Made by a program: the position numbers and the translations under genes | Source of the DNA: Chloroflexota bacterium | Lineage (GTDB): Bacteria; Chloroflexota; Anaerolineae; Anaerolineales; Villigracilaceae | NCBI GenBank assembly: GCA_021823555.1 | Contig: JAKANW010000088.1 | Span: forward strand, 1-8,537 | Direction of reading: 5' to 3' | DNA length: 8,537 nucleotides | The notes under the pieces: model-generated | The model's input: only the letters and a program-made list of their open reading frames with translations | What the model was told of the DNA's origin: nothing | Databases searched by the model: none | Shown: piece after piece, positions 7,427 to 8,537 of the stretch | How positions within the stretch are numbered: position 1 is the stretch's first letter | How the letters are laid out: each line of letters opens with the position of its first letter

Positions 7427-8104
7427 ATGGCAGGTTTGTATCGGTTTCTCGCCTCGTATGAGGTTTTGATTTATATTGTATTGGCAATTGGGGGACTGTT
7501 CGCATTCCGTTGGTTATGGAAATCCTGGCGTGAATGGCAGCGGGCAGTTTATAGTCTGGAACGCGAATTTTCCCTGCGCCGTATGAGAGCAGCAGTGACA
7601 GTCAACGTGTTGGTTTTGATCTTATTTTTTGCCGAGTTTGTAGTGGCCTCTTTTGTGATCCCCGGCCTGCCCGCTGATGTTTTTATACCGACAGCCACGC
7701 TTGATATTCTGGTGACTCCGGTCGGCACGCTTTCGCCCGAGGTGATGACCCAGATTGCGTCTGCCCCCCAACCGTCGGTCTCTGCCAATACGCAAGGTTG
7801 TGTGGCAGGGCAACTGATGATTTCTTCTCCAAAACCGGGTGAGACAGTGAAAGGTAATGTCGAGATCATGGGAACCGTGAATATACCAAATTTTGGCTTT
7901 TATAAGTATGAAGTTGCCCCGCGCGGCAGCGAGACCTGGGCCACGATTGCTGCCGGGACCGAAGTCAAACAGGACGAACAATTGGGCTTGTGGGATACCA
8001 CAGCCCTTACGCCTGGTGATTATCAATTGCGGGTGGTCGTGACCGATAATAAAGGACAGGCCATGCCGCCCTGCATCATTCCAATTAGTGTAGCAGCTCC
8101 TTAA
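7427..8104 (+). CDS. Two-helix membrane protein with extracytoplasmic Ig-like domain
   Basis: I do not recognise a named family for this 225-residue protein. It has a hydrophobic helix at about 12-31, a basic, Trp-rich amphipathic stretch at 32-55 (WLWKSWREW, RRMR), a second helix at 57-79, a Pro/Thr/Ser-rich linker at 80-124, and a C-terminal beta-rich domain at about 128-222. That domain carries PKPGETVKGNVEIMGT, FGFYKYEV, LGLWDTTALTPGDYQLRVVVTDNKG, an Ig-like pattern often seen in exported Chloroflexota proteins. By the positive-inside rule the 32-55 loop should be cytoplasmic and the C-terminal domain outside. Cys125 and Cys216 bracket the domain and could form a disulfide. Its position 18 bp after the phosphorylase and 1 bp before the acetyltransferase indicates co-transcription. 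ATG 7427 has only a distant AAGG (7410-7413). Function is unknown; binding or scaffold roles are guesses. Confidence 0.85.
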   Translation: MAGLYRFLASYEVLIYIVLAIGGLFAFRWLWKSWREWQRAVYSLEREFSLRRMRAAVTVNVLVLILFFAEFVVASFVIPGLPADVFIPTATLDILVTPVGTLSPEVMTQIASAPQPSVSANTQGCVAGQLMISSPKPGETVKGNVEIMGTVNIPNFGFYKYEVAPRGSETWATIAAGTEVKQDEQLGLWDTTALTPGDYQLRVVVTDNKGQAMPPCIIPISVAAP

Positions 8105-8105
8105 A

Positions 8106-8537
8106 ATGACTGAATTTCAAATCCGTTCCACCAACCCCTCTGACTTGCCACGTTTGATGGCGCTTGATCATTCTGTAAATAGTGAATACGTCTGGCAATT
8201 GGAATTGCGCCGCGAGAATAACCAGATCCTAGCGGCATTTCGTGAGGTGCGCCTGCCTCGTTCCATCGCATTGGCATATCCGCAGGATCAGTTTTCCCTG
8301 GCGGATGAATGGAAACACAAGGCTATGATGTTCACAGCCTTGATCGGCCCTGACCCGGTTGGTTATATTGCCCTGGTCAAGCGTGGGGCGGCCCTGGAAG
8401 CCCGCGTCACAGACCTGGTTATAGGGGTGCAGTTCCGCCGTCAGGGAATGGCCAGCGCGCTTTTAACGGCGGCCCAGGACTGGGCGTCGGGAAGAGGTGA
8501 CCGTCGCCTGATGTTGGAAATGCAGTCTAAAAACCTG
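8106..8537 (+). CDS. GNAT-family N-acetyltransferase, N-terminal part (3' end outside window)
   Basis: The frame from ATG 8106 is open to the right edge (144 residues), so the gene is cut. It begins with the usual GNAT opening of a beta strand then helix (FQIRSTNPSDLPRLMALDHS). It reaches a strand (VTDLVIG) followed by RRQGMASALL (111-120), the acetyl-CoA-binding Q/R-x-x-G-x-A motif A, and then the helix after it. Such enzymes transfer acetyl from acetyl-CoA to an amine or a protein N-terminus; the substrate cannot be inferred. The overall pattern is loosely like streptothricin-type acetyltransferases, but that is not evidence of drug resistance. The start is 1 bp after the previous stop with no ribosome site of its own, so it is probably translationally coupled to the membrane protein gene. 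Confidence 0.85.
   Translation, partial: MTEFQIRSTNPSDLPRLMALDHSVNSEYVWQLELRRENNQILAAFREVRLPRSIALAYPQDQFSLADEWKHKAMMFTALIGPDPVGYIALVKRGAALEARVTDLVIGVQFRRQGMASALLTAAQDWASGRGDRRLMLEMQSKNL

Noticed and set aside
1..8537. Mobile elements, CRISPR arrays, tRNA/rRNA genes or horizontally acquired cassette
   Set aside because: No transposase or integrase motifs, direct-repeat arrays or RNA gene signatures were seen, and neighbouring genes look alike in composition by eye.

Overview
This window carries seven complete or edge-truncated housekeeping-type genes and one large signalling gene. It holds no mobile element, tRNA, rRNA, CRISPR array or long repeat that I can see. Gene density is very high, with intergenic gaps of 1 to about 150 bp. 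The moderately GC-rich coding sequence, the multi-GAF HD-GYP membrane protein and the membrane-anchored protein with an Ig-like domain remind me of Chloroflexota, probably class Anaerolineae. That assignment is inference from protein style only; there is no marker gene here to settle it.

Left block, plus strand (2-3253): the C-terminal part of alanine racemase (alr) runs in from the left edge. After a 44-bp gap containing a plausible promoter come lspA (lipoprotein signal peptidase), an RluA/RluD-family 23S rRNA pseudouridine synthase that overlaps lspA by 4 bp, and a low-specificity L-threonine aldolase. The lspA-pseudouridine synthase pair is a widely conserved bacterial neighbourhood. The tight spacing suggests one transcript from about 695 to at least 3253.

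Middle (3259-6423), minus strand: one 1054-residue gene reads convergently into the threonine aldolase gene with only 5 bp between the two stops. It has about ten membrane helices, a short coiled coil, three GAF-type sensory domains in tandem and a C-terminal HD-GYP phosphodiesterase domain. The expected role is to break down cyclic di-GMP (or a related cyclic dinucleotide) in response to signals sensed at the membrane or by the GAF domains. The ligands cannot be read from the sequence.

Right block, plus strand (6498-8537): a divergent control region of about 150 bp has a very good extended -10 promoter. It drives a trimeric-type purine nucleoside phosphorylase, a two-helix membrane protein with an extracytoplasmic Ig-like domain, and a GNAT acetyltransferase cut by the right edge. 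The gaps are 18 bp and 1 bp, so these three look like one operon. The functional link among them is not obvious.

I did not find a convincing undescribed system. The items most worth a second look are the HD-GYP receptor architecture with its His-to-Gln change in the HHE motif, the identical 8-base string just downstream of both promoters, the short structured leader of the phosphorylase mRNA, and the unassigned membrane/Ig-like protein.
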